The notes beneath the pieces were generated by a model. It worked only from the letters and a program-made list of their open reading frames with translations. It made no database searches and was not told where the DNA came from. This document shows, in pieces, positions 46,440 to 58,528 of a stretch of DNA of 64,000 bases. The translations under genes were made by a program, and so were the position numbers. Position 1 is the stretch's first letter, and each line of letters opens with the position of its first letter. Origin of the DNA: Fasciola hepatica. Taxonomy: Eukaryota; Platyhelminthes; Trematoda; Plagiorchiida; Fasciolidae. The stretch is taken from positions 5,964,501 through 6,028,500 of the forward strand of contig CANUEZ040000113.1 of assembly GCA_948099385.1 (NCBI GenBank), in the 5' to 3' direction.

Positions 46440-48720
46440 TGATGCTTAAACCGCCGCTTCGCACTGGGCTCCAGGCCGGAAGTTGTTCGATATAATTACC
46501 TCAAGGTCCTTCGCTTTTGTCACTTTCGTGATCTCAGCCCCCTCGTTGGCCTCCCCAAAGTACGTAGTTGGTTGGGGGCCATTTCCATCGACCAAGTGGA
46601 CGCACCTAATGGCGCTTAGTAGTAAGTCCCGGGCCACCTTCCGGCAGTGCGTTGTATTCAGGCCCCGCAGCAAGGAATTTCTCATTACGGAGCTAACTAA
46701 CTTTCCGTCATCTGTAAACTCAAAGTATGGGTTTTTCAAGCCCATGGTCGAGCTTTTATGCACAGGATGAAAAACTTTTGCCTGAGGGTTGAGCCCTGAG
46801 GCCCATCGAGCGGCAAATACCCTTCTTGGGAGATACTATCCTCTACCTTGACTTGAAAATTCCCACTCGTGGTAGACCTGTGGATCCCTGCAACGATTTT
46901 TGGAGGCAGACCGAAAGCTCCAAGATTCATCGGCATCAGGCGGCGGGTAAATGGGCCGGAAGCCTCCTGGAAGTGAAGGTAACAGTCTTTTACCATACCC
47001 CCCCCTGGTCTAACCTTTGGGTAACTTTGTCCTTTCAAACCGTTGGGAGCAGGATCTCTGAAGAGCGAAACCACGCCGGTTTGTCATAATCAACCTGTGG
47101 GCAGTCGCGTGGTTACCAATCCTGTCCTACAGTATCCGCTCCATCACCTTCAACAATACCTCAGTTAAACTAACGGGCCTGTAGCTGGGACAGGTTAATC
47201 TATCCCCGGCTTTGTGGAGGGGGGTCACTGTCGTCTTGAGTCAATCTTGCGGTAGGCCTCCTTCGTCTGGGGACTCGCTGAACAGCATAGTTGGCAGCTG
47301 GGCCAGAGGCTCCGCCAGAGGCTGGACGATTGCCCGATAGACATCATCAGGACCTGCTGCCTTGGTCTTTAACAAGCCACTCGAAACCCTAAGCTCCACA
47401 CCTGCTGTGACGGCTTCCTCTGACATTTTGTTTGCAGTCATGGTGCAGCTTCGTGGAGGAACTGCATTCCCGTTGCCTCGTCTGTACACCTGCTGAGAAT
47501 GGTGCCGAGGGATTCTGACTCCGCCAGATTGTTGGTTGCTGCTTTACTCTGAGGCTCCCTCTCGTTTCCAACGACCACTCGGAGTCGCCATCAACTGCTG
47601 TTTATTGTAGTAAATTTTGGGGTTGAATCTGGCGGTTTTGGCCTTACCCTCCTCGTTCTTCTATATTCTTTCTGAATCTTACCCGACCAGGCTCTTTCTA
47701 CTAATTACCGCAGGCAGCCTCTGTGACCGCCACGGTTTCGTATCTTGCCCAAGCTGATTTCTTCCTCTGAATAGCCTTTCGGACCCGACTTGTCCACCAT
47801 GGCGGAGCTTCCCTCCGACGAACCTACCTAAGGGGAGCTACCCTGCCGGTAACAGGATGTTGTCCCCAATGTGCCCCCAAAGCCGCTCCACAGGGTCTGT
47901 AACGACCGGTCGTGGAAAATCCCCTAAAACCTTTGCAGTTCCATGTTTTCCTTAACATCACTCACTTGACTACACTATTGACGTGTCTTTACGAACTGGT
48001 TGTTTGTATGGACCAATTGTTGTTCGTTCGCGCCCACAGCGTCACTTTGTCATATCCTTGTTCAGGATCTGCATGACGCACGTGCTCCTTACTCGCAAGC
48101 CGCAATTCGGTTTCTCGTTTGTTGAGTCCTTGTGATCTCATTATTGAGGTTTGTATCTTTTTGGTGTCACTGTTCATTTAATAATCTAGTATCGTAGAAT
48201 ATCGCGGATAATCGCCTTTTGATTTCGGGATCCGTTGTGATTTTGGCTACACATTGCCCAAACGTGTGTTACAAGGTCCTCTCCCTGTTCAGTCTCCCAA
48301 TCGGTCTCAGTCCACTGTTCCTTCAGTGACCTCTGGTTCAACAGGTGGTACCTACGGCTTTCTTTATCTGGGGATATTAGTCTACCCAGATTCAGTGTTG
48401 GGAGGAGAGCCTAATGGTCACCTTCTCCTGGTGGAACCTTATCTTGAGGGTCTGGAATTTCCCTCGGGTATCGTGCGAATGCAAGGTTCGGGGTCAAGGG
48501 AAGTTGCTCTTGCCCCATCTGGTCGCCTGGATACCACGCTGGGCCAGGCCCTTGCTACGTATTTGGTCAAGAGAAGAGAGACCGAATCATGCCACAAGAG
48601 CTATTTCGCTTACCAGATCTACCTCTGGAGTGATGAGGTTCCCAACTATCAGGACCTGAGGCTTGAGCCAACAAAACAGTCCAGATCCTTACTCTAGTGA
48701 GCCCCGAGACGAATCCCGTC
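46440..48720 (-). mobile_element. CR1-type LINE copy B, fragment
   Basis: Minus strand. Endonuclease end 48660-48290 (LIVGN-LITPEVD, a GDF.TPEVD relative; IQATRWGKS). Reverse transcriptase 47490-46446: KAAGPDDV, then a region with the TSG/QGS-type loop (GLRAQPS...), and FTDDGKLVSSV, the catalytic box with both Asp retained, at about 46710. Interrupted by a solo LTR at 47898-48273. Several stops; the C-terminal domain after 46446 is not recognisable. Confidence 0.7.
47898..48273 (+). repeat. Solo BEL/Pao LTR (U3 type A)
   Basis: 376 bases, TGTAACGACCGG to GTGTGTTACA, in the opposite orientation to the copy at 42999-43374 and nearly identical to it. Flanks GGGTC and AGGTC resemble a 5-bp target duplication with one mismatch. 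No internal BEL sequence adjacent. Confidence 0.92.
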
Positions 48721-49899
48721 GGGCTGCGGCTTTTGCGTTTGTGCTGTGGTTGTTTGTTTTCTACGTGAATTCCGGTTCACTTGAAACAGAGGTTGGACTG
48801 AGTCCGCTTCCAGGAGAGTCTAGTGCCTCACGGTCACAAAATGGGTCCTCTTTCAAGCCTAGCTCCCACAGCGTCCCCAAAAGCATTACAAATATAGGCA
48901 GCGCTTAGATAAAGTGATAGTGGTGGTAAGATGAAGAATAAGGGGAATAAGATGGGAACTGTGGGGAAGGGGTGGTGGCGAAAGTCGAAGAGATAGGTAT
49001 AATACCGATGGACAGCGATGAAAAAATCGGGAAGGGAACTGCGTCCAATGTTGCCACTCAGTGGTGTGGATTTGAGGGCGCTCGGGGGTAACCGTCAGGC
49101 CAGCAAAGTTCTAAAGCGGCCTTATACTTGCCACCGACATGGCAGATATCGCCTCAGTAGGCAGTGCGTTCCGTGGGCACTCTAGGAGTGACAGGCCTGG
49201 TAAACGTAGTTTTGGAGTGGTCCGGGTTCTGTCTCCAGGTTGACAGCTTGGTGTTGGACAGCTGCCTTCGGAATTTGCCCTATACTCTTGATTTCTAGTG
49301 CCAATCCAGCGCTGTCTAATACCCAGATTCGGCTGAGACTTCTCAATTTCTGCTGTGTTCTTGGGACTTTGTAGGGGAAACAGGGCAAGAAAACACGGTG
49401 AGGACTCAGCTGTTTGTTACGTATTGCAACAACCTAGGTGTTATAAGCTGGAGCCCTACCCAGTTCTGATCCCATCCGTGAGTGGGGATGATATTCAGAT
49501 GCGCTTGTAGTGGCTACAGTCGGTTCTTCGGGTCTCTCGCTAGCACTGGCCCTACAGTTTACCCAGGACTTTCATTTCGTGCAAACAACCCGGACGGCCT
49601 TTGCGTACCACCCATCTGTGGACGCTATTCGGCTTGGGGGAGGGGATGACGGAGGATTTCATGGGAGCAGCATCACACAACCTGTGTTTTCTACTGAATC
49701 GGCCTTGAACCTTCAAGTTGGGAACCAGTGGCATGTTAAAGCGCTGTGTGTTGTTGATGGGCTTGTGGGTGCTCTTCGAATGATGCCAGAAAGGAAGAAG
49801 TCCCGCGTCTGGGGACCCATAACGTCGATAACGAGGCGCGAAAATCATCAGTCATTTTCTTTAACGCTCTCTGTTTGACGGGCTTAAACTCATGTCCCA
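48721..49899. other. Probable CR1-derived sequence, not resolved
   Basis: Short minus-strand frames at 49848-49552 and 49388-49182 lack clear motifs. Position between two CR1 fragments suggests LINE debris, which I cannot confirm. Confidence 0.3.
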
Positions 49900-51474
49900 T
49901 GGGTGTGAAGTTCCCTGTTGATGCTAAAAGCAGCTCCTTTTAGGATGGACAGTCCTTTAATTTTTTTGTACACCTACATTAGATCCCCCTGAGTTCTCTA
50001 CTTTTCATAGAAAAGAGTTTCAGCTCTATTAACCTTTCTGGGTAAATGTGGTGCCTGGGTCCCAATAGCCTTCTTGTGAAGTATGGCTGAACTTTCCTAA
50101 TGCTTGCTGCTCCGTGGACGAGAGTCCACGTCGATGTGCGGGTCAGCCTAAGCTCTTGAAAGCTCTTTGAATGCAGAATGGGTTTTCTTGGAACCTTGGG
50201 GTTGACGGAAGCGATTCAACTTCGCACAAGACCGGTGGCTGCCGGGACCAACCCGGCTTCCGGATTTCTTTCGGCCTTGTGAACTTGATTCAGCACCTAC
50301 CGTTTTCAAATTCGTAAGTTCTTCCGTCTTTTCAGTTTGGCAGAATCTTCCACCAACGGGGTTTTGCTACAAAAGGACGAAAGAGTCTTTCCACCTTCTA
50401 GGCGAGAGGCAGCTACTACTTTAGCTTTCCCTCATAAGCAGTAAATCTGTCTTTGGCATGCAGTACATTCATTACCATTTGATCTCCGGTGTTCCCATTC
50501 GGCTCTAAAATCTGCCTCCGTAAATATCTCCTACCATTTATTGTCCATCATTTTTTTGAGTAATTCCACATCTCCTTCAGACTTACCAGCTGTTTATTCA
50601 ACCCGTTCCACCATCAAACTACCCTACAGCCGAAAACGTTGGTCTTCACAATCAGCCTTCAGCGTCTTCCACAGTTTTATGCCTTTCCTTCTATCCGTTC
50701 GTCGAGAGTCATCGGTAGACCCTTCAGGGTTTTGGAGGCCTCAACGAAAACCCCTCTAGGAGTTCCTCTTTTCAGAGAACGAAAGCCTGGTTTCAGGTCT
50801 TTCTTCGTTGCAACCTCATCTTCCTAGTGGTCAGCCGTCGGATTTCTTCAAGACAGACTGTATCTTGTTTCAAGGAAGACGCTGAAGCCTGTATACGGTA
50901 TTCTAATAGAGGTCTAGCTATTGCTTTGTACAGAGATATGAACGCATGATCGTTTTCATGAAACTGTTGGCTTTAGTTTAAAGAGCTCCTTATGAGCTCC
51001 ATGAGCAGCCAGTATGCTCGGCTGCATCCAGCAATGCCTAAGTATCTTATCAGTTTCCCCCCTTCATCCGTGAAAGCTCCATTCTCCCTCGTTACCGTCA
51101 CATCTATTGACGTTCTGGCCGACGAATGGCTTTCATCTTCTTTTGACGGCCTTTACTCTGCGTTTGTCCACCTGAGCACCTGCTCGATACTACAAGCCAG
51201 TAACCCCGGCTGACTTGGTCCGAAAGCCTTCACGTAATTTGTAAATATAAGACATGAGAGCCTCAGGGCTTCAACCAAGTAACTTTATATAGGAGAGGGA
51301 TAGAATCGGTCATAGAACTGATCCCTGATGGATTTCTGTTATCGCTTATATTGGCTCAAAGTTTGATTCTCCAAACCTAACAGCAAACTTCCTGTTAGTC
51401 AGGAAGTCGGCCATCCAACCAAGCTGCTAACGGCTCATCCCATAGTTCTTACGTTTGTCCAGCAGTGGTCAGGG
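49900..51474 (-). mobile_element. CR1-type LINE copy C, fragment
   Basis: Minus strand. 51420-51240 reads GWMADFLTNRKFAVRFGES and an EIHQGSVL.PILSL-like block, the motif before the catalytic box. 50960-50830 reads ISLYKAIARPLLEYRIQASASS (key residues LYK-RP-LEY) and a LEEIRRL..R segment, the CR1 C-terminal domain. Frameshifted. It ends at the BEL LTR boundary at 51475, and its 5' half is not found on the other side of that element in the expected orientation. Confidence 0.7.
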
Positions 51475-51851
51475 TGTAACGAAAGATTGAGCAATGCTCA
51501 GCCAAATTCACAACGGATCCCGAAATCAAAAGACGATTATCCGCGATATTCTACGATACTAGATTATTAAATGAACAGTGACACCAAAAAGATACAAACC
51601 TCAATAATGAGATCACAAGGACTCAACAAACGAGAAACCGAATCGCGGCTTGCGAGTAAGGAGCACGTGCGTCATGCAAATCCTGAACAAGGATATGACA
51701 AAGTGATGTTCCGGGCGCGAACGAACAACAATTGGTCCATAAAAACAACCAGTTCGTAAAGACACGTCAATAGTGTAGGCAAATGAGTGATGTTAGGAAA
51801 AACACTGAATCGCGAGGGAAAAAGGGGGATTTTCCATGACCGGCTGTTACA
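51475..51851 (-). repeat. BEL copy 1 3' LTR (U3 type B)
   Basis: 377 bases, ends TGTAAC and GTTACA. The U3 contains the CCCTCGCGATTCAGTG block that is also in the 5' LTR of copy 2, not the CCTTTGCAGTTCCATG block of its own 5' LTR. Confidence 0.92.
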
Positions 51852-52109
51852 CCGCCCACCAAAATCCTCCCGAATCCTTAGCAGAGTCAAAGGTTTGGCA
51901 TAAAGGTACTGATTCTTCCCACCTACTCAGGCCCTGCTGTCAGTGTGCGCGCCTAATGCCTGTCGTCATCGTTCTACTGATGGTCGCACCTAATCCGTTG
52001 GCCACATAGACTCGAGGCTATTCTACATCTTCCACGAGAACAACTGACCGATGGCGGGCGTGAAGAGGAAGCATAGACGCCGTGCTTGGAAGGGCCGTCC
52101 TACCCTGGC

Positions 52110-52500
52110 TGTATGTGCTTGCGTGAGTGTGTGTGCGTGTTTGTGATGTAATCGCAGCTACTTCCACATATGCAAAAGACATTTCAGTAACGTCAACGAA
52201 AACAAATTGCGAACACCGTCACATGTTTGATAGGGGTTGTGGGACATAGCTTGCATCGGGTATGTGCGTATGTGTCTGGGTGTATAACGGAATGACATGT
52301 ACCACCACATATCAAAATAGGAATTTCTGCAACGTCAGCGAAAGACTGCGAGCACTGTAACCTGTTTGACGGAGACCATGTGGTATAACGAGTACAATGT
52401 AGATCAGTGTGCGTCGGGGTACGATGGTTCGATACGTCAGTGTGCCGTGATTGCTTCCATATATGGGGTTTCCTTACCAACGTCGAAGACGAATGCGAAA
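52110..52500. repeat. Diverged tandem repeat (~148 bp units) in BEL 3' region
   Basis: Three units starting near 52111, 52260 and 52406. Shared landmarks per unit: GTATGTGCNT..GTGT, then CACATAT or CATATAT, then CAACGTC.ACGAA or CAACGTCAGCGAA, then GAACAC/GAGCAC. Lies between the integrase stop (52505) and the 3' LTR. Confidence 0.65.
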
Positions 52501-52504
52501 TAGC

Positions 52505-53404
52505 CTACTGGGCCTCAAAGTTATCAGCTTCTCCGCCTTCACTTTCGAGTAGGCTGATACTGCGTGTGTCACGAATAAGCACTCCGTTGGCTGTCCTCAC
52601 CTTCACCGTTCTTGTCATTCCGTCAGTGCTTTCGATGGTTTCCGTAACTACTCCCAAAGACCAGGTGCTGAAATGTGCGCGTTCGTCTGCGATCATCACC
52701 ACATCCCCAACCTTGAATGGTCTTATTTTGACCAGCCACTTCTGTTGAGTCTGCAGAGCCGGTAGGTATTCCCGCAGCCATCGCCTCCAGAAAACCTTGG
52801 CAAGATAATTCGCCTGCTTCCATCCGTGGAGGTAGCTCCCACGAAGGTTTGCCGGCCCTTGGAAATCCTCGTTCGACCTTAACGTCAATAAGTCGTTCGG
52901 GGTGAGCGCCAGGTGGGTGGGGTCGCCGTTCATTACTGGAACCAGGGGGCAGTTGTTCAGGATTCTCTCCACCTCAGTCATGACGGTGTTCAGCGTCTCG
53001 TCGTCGGGCGGCTGCTGCTCCATGATTGACAGCAATATCCGTCTGGCTGACCGGGTCATGCGTTCCCATACGCCGCCTCGGTGGCTGGCCTGTGGGGGGT
53101 TGAAATGCCATCGTATGCCGTAGGCCACGGTTCGGTCCTGCGGTTCGTCCCTGTTTATGTTCTTGTGCCAATGCTGCAATTCCCGGTGAGCGCCCACAAA
53201 GTTCGATCCATTATCTGAGTGTATATCGGCCGGTACGCCTCTTCGGTTGATAAATCTTTGCAAGGCCCGTAGAAACGAATCGGTCGTCATCGAATGTGCG
53301 ACTTCTGGGTGTACAGCACGTGATTTCATGCACGTCATGATACATCCATATCGCTTTTTTAATCTTTTCCCGCACTTGATCCACAAGGGCCCGAAATAGT
53401 CCAA
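52505..53404 (-). pseudogene. BEL copy 1 integrase core and C-terminus
   Basis: Inserts element cDNA into the host genome. The 299-codon frame holds D in MDYFGPLW (residue 2), D in IHSDNGSNF (about 60) and E in EVERILNN (about 146), the D-D-E triad of BEL/Pao integrases, plus the HRGGVWERM box and a C-terminal domain with WLVKIRPFKVGDVV. Ends ..EADNFEAQ. This block is undamaged, but it is out of frame with the zinc-binding part upstream (53800-53426). The same junction frameshift exists in copy 2. Confidence 0.92.
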
Positions 53405-53425
53405 CCCGGTGGCACTGAACGGCCA

Positions 53426-53991
53426 CTAGCCCGTAGTCACCCTGCATTCTGGTAATGGGGCCATGAGTTGTTTTCCCGCCGTGGCATTGCGTTTCCTACA
53501 TTGCACACACCGTCGGACTACGCGTTTTACAGTCTCTCGTCCTCTCAACAACCAAAGGCACTTTCGGATGACGCTCGTCGCGTGACTTTCCCCGGCATGT
53601 CCCTCCACGGCGTGGACGTGTTGAATCATTAGCTCTACTACAGGTTTTCTCGCAGGCAGCAGTATAGGATACTTTGTGTCGAAGCTCAGGTGGGCGTTTG
53701 TCAGCCTACCATCCACCCGCAGCATTCCGTCGGTGAGTTTGGGGTTTAAACGCTTCAATTCGCCTCTCGAAGATGATATTTTTTCGTTGATTGGTCCCAC
53801 TTTTCCGCCCTCTTGAGTTCTTGGGCGAAAGCCTCGCGTTGTGTCATTCGGAAAATATCGTATTCTGCAGCTTGTAGCTCATCGGGACTTATCGGGCCGA
53901 CCCGTATCCGGCCTGAGGGCCGTAGCCCTTTCATGACTAGTAGATTTCTCTTGAACCTAGTTAGCCAAACTAGCGAACGAAGCGTCTTCAT
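53426..53991 (-). pseudogene. BEL copy 1 integrase zinc-binding region
   Basis: Two overlapping frames. 53991-53755 follows an in-frame TAA (53994-53992 region) and holds the RFKRNLL linker; 53800-53426 holds the H-H-C-C zinc-binding segment (HVHAVEGHAGE ... CVQCRK). Frames are offset, so the domain is separated from both neighbours. Confidence 0.85.
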
Positions 53992-53999
53992 TTAGGAAT

Positions 54000-55589
54000 A
54001 AAACCTGACCAGTCGCGATAAAATGGATGTCGTTTCGACGACGTTGGCCGCTATCACTAAGCCTTTGATCCCCAGTTCTACTTCCGTAGGGGTTTTTAAT
54101 TCGAACATGGGCCAGTCCTGTTTAGGCACTTGCCGGAAGTTTGGCCCTCTCGTCCACGTGTCCAGTTGCCCGAAATTGGTCGCACCTCGGGAGAACAGGT
54201 CGGCCGGATTATCGCCAGACCTGATATACGTCCACTGATTCGTGGCTGATTCATCGTGGATAATCGCGAGCCGGTTAGCAACGAAAGTAATAAACCGGCT
54301 CCGGGCGTTGATAATGTATTAGAGTGCTATCGTTGAGTCCGTCCAAAAAGCTGGCCGACCAAATGTAGAAGTCCAAACATCTCTTCACCGCTTGTACCAC
54401 CGTCACCGCTAACACGCCTGCGCTGAATTCAAGGCGTGGGATCGAGACCGACTTCAGTGAAGCAACGCGGGCTTTGGCGAACAGGATCCTTGTAGTATAT
54501 TGTCCATCTCCTGTGCACCATCGTCAGTACACCACAGTCTCGTAAACGACTTCGGATGCATCGAAAGAAGCATGTAGTTCTCTCGTCGGCGTTGTATGGC
54601 CAGGAGTCAAACATCGTGGAATCCTAATTTCCCCTAATTTCTTCAAGGTGTTTACAATTTCTTCCCAGTCCAGCCGGTCCTCTCGGTCCAGCGACTGGTC
54701 CCAATCAACTTTCTTACGGCACGGCCGCTGCAGCAAGATCTTTCCGGGCAGCAGCCAGGGAGAGACGAAACCGAGCGGGTCGAACAAACTTGAGACGGCA
54801 GATAGTATGCCACGACGGGTTATTGGCAGCTCGGGAACGTTTAGCTCGAAAACAAAGTCGTCCGTTTCCGCGTCCCATTGTATTCCTATAGTGCGCTCGA
54901 TAGGAAGTGGAGAGCCGCCCAAATCTCTAACCCTTCCGGCCTTTTTGTGGTACCGAGTGACCTCGAAAACTTCTGGAGCTTTCGATAGCCATTTTGTTAG
55001 ATGGAACCCTCCCCCTTCTAGGGAACTTGTCAGGCCTCTGAACTGCTCTAGGGCTGGTTCCACATCATCGAATGACCCAAGATAGTCGTCCACGTAGAAA
55101 TGTTTGCTGACGCTATCTACCACCGGCCGATGGACCAGATCTCCAAGTTTGTTCGCAGCTTCCCGGAAGGGCGTAGTCCGTACAGAAAGATGACGATATG
55201 GCTCCGAAGGGGTGGACGGTCATCCTATAATTCACCACTGCATTGTCCCGGTCGTTCTCTTCCCAACACAGGAAACGCAAGGGATCTCGTTCTCCTACCG
55301 GCACTTTCACCTGATGAAAAGTTCCCCTAATGTCCGAGGACAAGGCCACTCCACCCACTCTGGAACGGCACAACACTTCGATTGGTGGTGTGGTCCAGTC
55401 AGGCCCTTGTAGTAGGCGATCGTCTAGCGACTTGCCCTGGAACTTGGCCGCACAGTCGAAAACCACCCACAGATTTTCGGGTTTCTTAGGGTTGATAACC
55501 GGGTGCTGAGGCAGATGCCAGATACCCTTTTTGCCGTCGGTGTTAGCAGGCACCTTTTCAACGTAGCCGAGGGCTTCGTTTCGCCTCAT
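54000..55589 (-). pseudogene. BEL copy 1 reverse transcriptase and RNase H
   Basis: Frame 55589-55113 has PVINPKKPENLWVVFDCAAK and ALSSDIRGTFHQVKV (first catalytic Asp). A frameshift near 55115 leads to frame 55123-54524 with FYVDDYLGS (catalytic YVDD at 55096-55085), SSLFDPLGFVSPWLLPGKIL and the RNase H start ELHASFDASE. After another frameshift, FAKARVASLK, FWTDST and FVANRLAII follow. Copy 1 has an extra T in a T-run near 54345 that copy 2 lacks, one more frameshift. Confidence 0.9.
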
Positions 55590-55875
55590 TAAATCCGCAC
55601 ATCGTTCCCACAGATTCTGGTCTCGAATGAAGTGTTCTTTTAGTTGTAGTAATCGTTGGAGAACATAATTTCTGTTATCAGCCCATGGGTCGACAGATGT
55701 GCGCCATGGGAGGGGAACCTCGAGCTGTTTTTAAGGCCTCTAGTGCCTTGCCTCATCGTTTGCAAAGCGGAATGATCCTCTTGAGACAACGATGGTCTTT
55801 CGTCTCCGATGTCATGAAACTCCTTTTCATACAGCCGCTGCAAATGGTACTCTATGCGTCCGTTTCGGCGGATAA

Positions 55876-57171
55876 TTAATTCACGGAACCACGCACCCCT
55901 ACTGGACCGTATGACTCCCATCCCAGAGCCGTGCGCACGGCATAAGGTGCCTGACGGTCGCCCACTCTTTGGTCAAGTACCCAATGCGCCTCTGGCACGT
56001 CGCAGCCGATGAGGAGATCCACTTCATCATCTTCCCAGTCTACAACGGTTACATCCTGCAGGTGGAGGCACTTAGTCAAGATTGCGTTGACCGACCTTGG
56101 TGCTCGCATGGGGAGATCCGCTAACGTGAGTGCTTCCTTTGGTTCGATTTGCTCGTTAGTGTCTAGAGAGATGAGTCGCAACCTCAACCGGCCGGCAGTC
56201 ATTACCTGTTTACCGCCCACCGTGCTCACTGCTGACGAAGTCGCACCCTTAGCGAGCCGGTGTCTGTCGGCAAACCGCTGTTTCACTAGGGTAGTGTCAG
56301 ATCCACTATCGACGAAAGCCAACGCTTTGAACACCCCAGTTGGGGTCACTACTCCCACGGCAACCACTGCTAAACGTACCGGTTTACTGGCAGACCGCGA
56401 CGTTGAACAAATAACACTGGGTTTGGTACTCGTCTCGGGTAAGGTTACTCTCGCCTGATGCAGCAGCCGATGGTGTCTGCCCGTGCAGCCCTCATAACCA
56501 CATCTGTTCCTCGTTCTACAAGCTGCCGCCAGGTGTGTGGTGTTGAGACAAATAAAACACGCTCCTGCAATCCTCGCCATCCCCCACCGTTCGTCTATTG
56601 TGGCGTTGCCGAACTTGGGGCATTCTGGTAGGCCATGGCTAGCATCACAGGACCTGCAATTGGGTTGCGCAGTAGCATCGCGTGAAATGGCATGTGCATT
56701 GGTCCAAGGCCGATATTTCGGCTGTTCCCGAGCAGGGGTTTGAACCTGGCTAGTGCTAGACTTGTTTGCTCGGTTGCTGTCCCGGATGAGTCGGCCGAAC
56801 CTGCTGTCAGCTATCTTGGTTTGCCTGTCCAAGTATTCGGTCAGGTCTTCGAAGTTAGCTTCCCTGTCGCTTCGGCTTATCCGTTCTGCTTCTGCCGCCC
56901 ACCGACCCTGTAGTTCGGGAGAAAGGCGACGGACTATGCTTTCCAAAGTGCGCATTGCGTCTAGGTCAGCCCTGTAACCTAAATGGTTGAGGGTTGTTGA
57001 GCAGTTTTGCATCTTAATCACCAGGTCGGCCATTGTGTAGACATTGCCCCTGGTTCTCTTTGCCTCTACCATCACGCCCTCTATTAGGTTACGGGCTACT
57101 TTGAACGGTTGGCCAAACAAGTCCCTTAGAATCTTTCTTGCTCTTGTGTAGCCTTGTTCCGGGTCGAGCAT
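55876..57171 (-). pseudogene. BEL copy 1 gag C-terminus and protease
   Basis: 431-codon frame, identical in protein to copy 2 (59480-60775). It carries three Cys/His knuckles (CRSCDASHGLPEC, CFICLNTTHLAAAC, CGYEGC...H) and the aspartic protease box FVDSGSDTTLV, followed by LLIGCDVPEAHW. Separated from the gag start by one TAA. Confidence 0.93.
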
Positions 57172-57234
57172 GTTACACCCGTCGATAACTTCCCTTGCTC
57201 GGCCTCGGCAGTAGTGAGTCAGATAAGGAAGCCT

Positions 57235-57705
57235 TTACCCGGGGTCGGTTACCTTATTTTCAACGAACGTTTCGAACTGCTTGACTAACTTGCAGTAATG
57301 ATCAGCTCGCCCGTCAAAAGCCGTCAGTTCTACTCTTGGCAAATCGACCGTTGATGTTCTATAGTTGGTGACCGACGTAAGGTTCCCTATCTTATTGCAC
57401 CCTGATCTATCGGGAGCGTCGTAGTCGCTGATCTCATGCTCACTCTCTTTCTGTCTACACTTCTGTTCTGCTTCCTGGGCCTGTTTTCTAGCAGATAACA
57501 GTTGTTGTCCTAGGTATAATATCCCCAGCCTACATAGATCGACATCTTTACAGTCCATATTGCCCTCAGTAACACATGAACTAGCACTGACAGCACTAGG
57601 TGATCTAACATTAACTAAAGAGTCAAAGGTACCCTTAACCTCCCCAGTGACTTGCCATATTACTTTCTGTCCGGATTCCAATGTTTTCGGCCATTTTCTT
57701 GGCAT
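57235..57705 (-). pseudogene. BEL copy 1 gag N-terminus
   Basis: Reads from MPRKWPKTLES (57705) to VTDPG, then a TAA at 57237-57235, after which the same frame continues into RLPYLTHYC and the rest of gag. Protein identical to copy 2. An upstream Met exists within the LTR at 57765. Confidence 0.88.
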
Positions 57706-57745
57706 TTTCCGTGATTTTCCCGTTCCAAATTGATCTATTGAGTAT

Positions 57746-58121
57746 TGTAACGAACGATTGAGCAATGCGTAGTCAAATTCACAATGGATCCCGAAATCAA
57801 AAGACGATTATCTGCGATATTCTACGATACTAGATTATTAAATGAACAGTGACACCAAAAAGATACAAACCTCAATAATGAGATCACAAGGACTCAACAA
57901 ACGAGAAACCGAATCGCGGCTTGCGAGTAAGGAGCACGTGCGTCATGCAGATCCTGAACAAGGATATGACAAAGTGACGCTGTGGGCGCGAACGAACAAC
58001 AATTGGTCCATAAAAACAACCAGTTCGTAAATACACTTCAATAGTGTAGTCAAGTGAGTGATGTTAAGGAAAACATGGAACTGCAAAGGTTTTAGGGGAC
58101 TTTCCACGACCAGTCGTTACG
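57746..58121 (-). repeat. BEL copy 1 5' LTR (U3 type A)
   Basis: 376 bases. The terminal base is changed (GTTACG on the plus strand instead of GTTACA). The U3 has the CCTTTGCAGTTCCATG block shared with the solo LTRs at 42999 and 47898. Confidence 0.92.
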
Positions 58122-58528
58122 TCCACCGCTACACAATGTATTTCGTCGCCCAGCATTAAGACCCAAAGTCTCGACCTCCGGTGGTCCAAGGACGGTCAGA
58201 AAGAGTTCTAGTTTCACAAACAAACGAAAGTGCAAAAGTGAAGTGTATGGACGAGCTTGGGGAAATATTGCCAAATATAGCCACATTCGCAAAGCGCGTA
58301 AAATATTCCGAAAGATGTTCAGTATGTGTCGTTTACAGACACTTCTGCACACATTTGGCAGAGTGCAAGCTGTTGAGTGAAGCCCAGCATGGGTTTTCAA
58401 GGGGAAGACAATGTCTCTGAAACCTTCACGGGCCCTTGGAAGGATCCGCGATAAAACTGGATGAAAGTAAAATAACGGAATTTTCGTTCTCTGTACTTCC
58501 ACAAGTCGCTAGACTCAGTGAATCCTTT
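58122..58528 (+). mobile_element. 407-bp spacer between BEL elements, with a LINE fragment
   Basis: Plus-strand frame ending near 58420 reads LLSEAQHGFSRGRQCL, the QHGF..GRSC motif of CR1-type reverse transcriptases. The CR1 copy C beyond BEL copy 1 is on the minus strand, so the spacer is in the opposite orientation to its left neighbour. Confidence 0.65.

Larger units (their letters stand above)
51475..58121 (-). mobile_element. BEL/Pao LTR retrotransposon, copy 1 (complete but disabled)
   Basis: 6,647 bases on the minus strand: 5' LTR 57746-58121, gag-protease, reverse transcriptase, RNase H, integrase, a 3' non-coding stretch with tandem repeats, and 3' LTR 51475-51851. The 3' LTR is preceded by a purine-rich GGTGGGCGG, a plausible polypurine tract. 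Internal sequence mirrors copy 2 (58529 onward) almost perfectly. The two LTRs of this one element are of different U3 types, which is not expected after a simple insertion. Flanking five bases (CAGGG and TCCAC) do not match. No envelope-like frame was seen. Confidence 0.93.

Noticed and set aside
48254..48697. 147-codon plus-strand open frame
   Set aside because: Overlaps the end of a BEL LTR and lies antisense to a recognisable CR1 endonuclease fragment.
51475..58121. Envelope gene in the BEL element (retrovirus-like)
   Set aside because: Nothing but tandem repeats and non-coding sequence lies between the integrase stop and the 3' LTR.
58122..58528. Claim that spacer and CR1 copy C are two halves of one LINE split by BEL insertion
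   Set aside because: The strands are opposite and sequence after the QHGF motif does not lead into the motif at 51474; only an inversion scenario could link them and flanking duplications do not support it.
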